From: JAICIG01 sp035532215
GTDB lineage: Bacteria > Planctomycetota > Planctomycetia > Pirellulales > JAICIG01
Length of the DNA stretch: 11,988 nucleotides
Direction: 5' to 3'
Assembly (NCBI GenBank): GCA_035532215.1
Contig: DATKRK010000351.1
Location: 1 to 11,988 of the forward strand
Every line of letters starts with the position of its first letter. Position 1 is the first letter of the stretch. The position numbers and the translations under genes are program-made. Positions 11,916 to 11,988 of this stretch are shown here, one piece after another. The notes below the pieces were generated by a model. The model was not told the origin of the DNA and made no database searches. It saw only the letters and a list, made by a program, of their open reading frames with translations.

Positions 11916-11988
11916 CCTCTAGGGGCCCAGCCGGCACGCAGCCGCCGAAGCGGAGGTGCGGGCGCCTAGTCCAGCCCGGCCACGTTAG

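Larger units (their letters stand above)
11779..11988 (-). ncRNA. Candidate structured leader or small RNA with several hairpins
   Basis: No ordinary gene fits here, but minus-strand RNA would be highly structured. In order: an outer stem CTAGG/CCTAG (11965-11969 with 11919-11923), an inner CGCA/TGCG (11960-11957 with 11940-11937), and a CCGC-UUCG-GCGG tetraloop hairpin (11953-11942). Then come a 12-nt SD and mini-ORF (11915-11866), a hairpin GCTCG/CGAGC around the mini-ORF stop (11875-11861), an overlapping 7-bp hairpin AGCAGCC/GGCTGCT (11863-11846) and a 9-bp hairpin (11843-11817). A U-rich stretch and the terminator-like hairpin follow. The two hairpins that share 11861-11863 exclude each other, as in attenuators. 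I recognise no known RNA family; the RNA reading is inferred from pairing by eye. Confidence 0.4.

Noticed and set aside
11904..11920. GATCACCTCCTTCC on the plus strand looks like the 3' end of 16S rRNA
   Set aside because: The upstream bases (TACGACTACACATAGAAC) do not match the conserved 16S end (helix 45, GGAACCTGCGGCTG), and no rRNA gene precedes it. A minus-strand Shine-Dalgarno explains the match.

Overview
The window is GC-rich chromosomal DNA, almost certainly from a planctomycete of the Pirellulales type. The lineage call rests on a planctomycete-type cytochrome c/DUF1549/DUF1553 protein paired with a Tat-exported DUF1501 protein, a CRTAC1-like FG-GAP/ASPIC-UnbV protein, a small secreted thioredoxin-like protein, and GC-rich palindromic repeats of the kind scattered through planctomycete intergenic DNA.

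Layout: (1) bp 1-1577 (+) is the 3' part of an FG-GAP/ASPIC-UnbV gene. (2) bp 1819-2391 (+) is an AhpD/carboxymuconolactone-decarboxylase-like gene interrupted by one in-frame TGA. This TGA sits exactly where the second cysteine of the AhpD CxxC motif belongs (C82-L-Y-U85, with E70 and H89 conserved at family spacing), and a small hairpin with a G in its loop follows, as in bacterial SECIS elements. I interpret it as a selenoprotein; this is the main discovery of the window. (3) bp 2526-3092 (+) is a secreted thioredoxin-fold-like protein with its own SD and a strong intrinsic terminator. (4) bp 3200-3721 is a gene-free zone of dispersed repeats. (5) bp 7744-3722 (-) is the two-gene DUF1549/DUF1553 - DUF1501 operon; a hairpin repeat is embedded in the signal-peptide coding region of the first gene. 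(6) A perfect 29-bp inverted repeat lies at 7881-7970. (7) bp 9639-7993 (-) is a Ppx/GppA phosphatase, divergent from ribF (9789-10742, +), which has a recognisable sigma-70-type promoter. (8) bp 11707-10739 (-) is a secreted TPR-like protein whose stop codon overlaps that of ribF. (9) bp 11714-11988, upstream of that gene, holds no large gene. Read on the minus strand it carries a UUCG-capped structure, a 12-nt perfect Shine-Dalgarno, a 10-codon mini-ORF, several hairpins and a terminator-like hairpin with a U-rich tail, suggesting an attenuating leader or a small structured RNA.

Functional links: the first three genes may share an oxidative/redox and cell-envelope theme, but they are not clearly one operon. 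Ppx and RibF are ordinary housekeeping enzymes. The DUF1549/1553-DUF1501 pair is the standard planctomycete exported couple of unknown biochemical role. No tRNA, rRNA, CRISPR array, transposase, phage gene or selenocysteine-machinery gene (selA/B/C/D) is visible, so decoding of the TGA depends on genes elsewhere in the genome.
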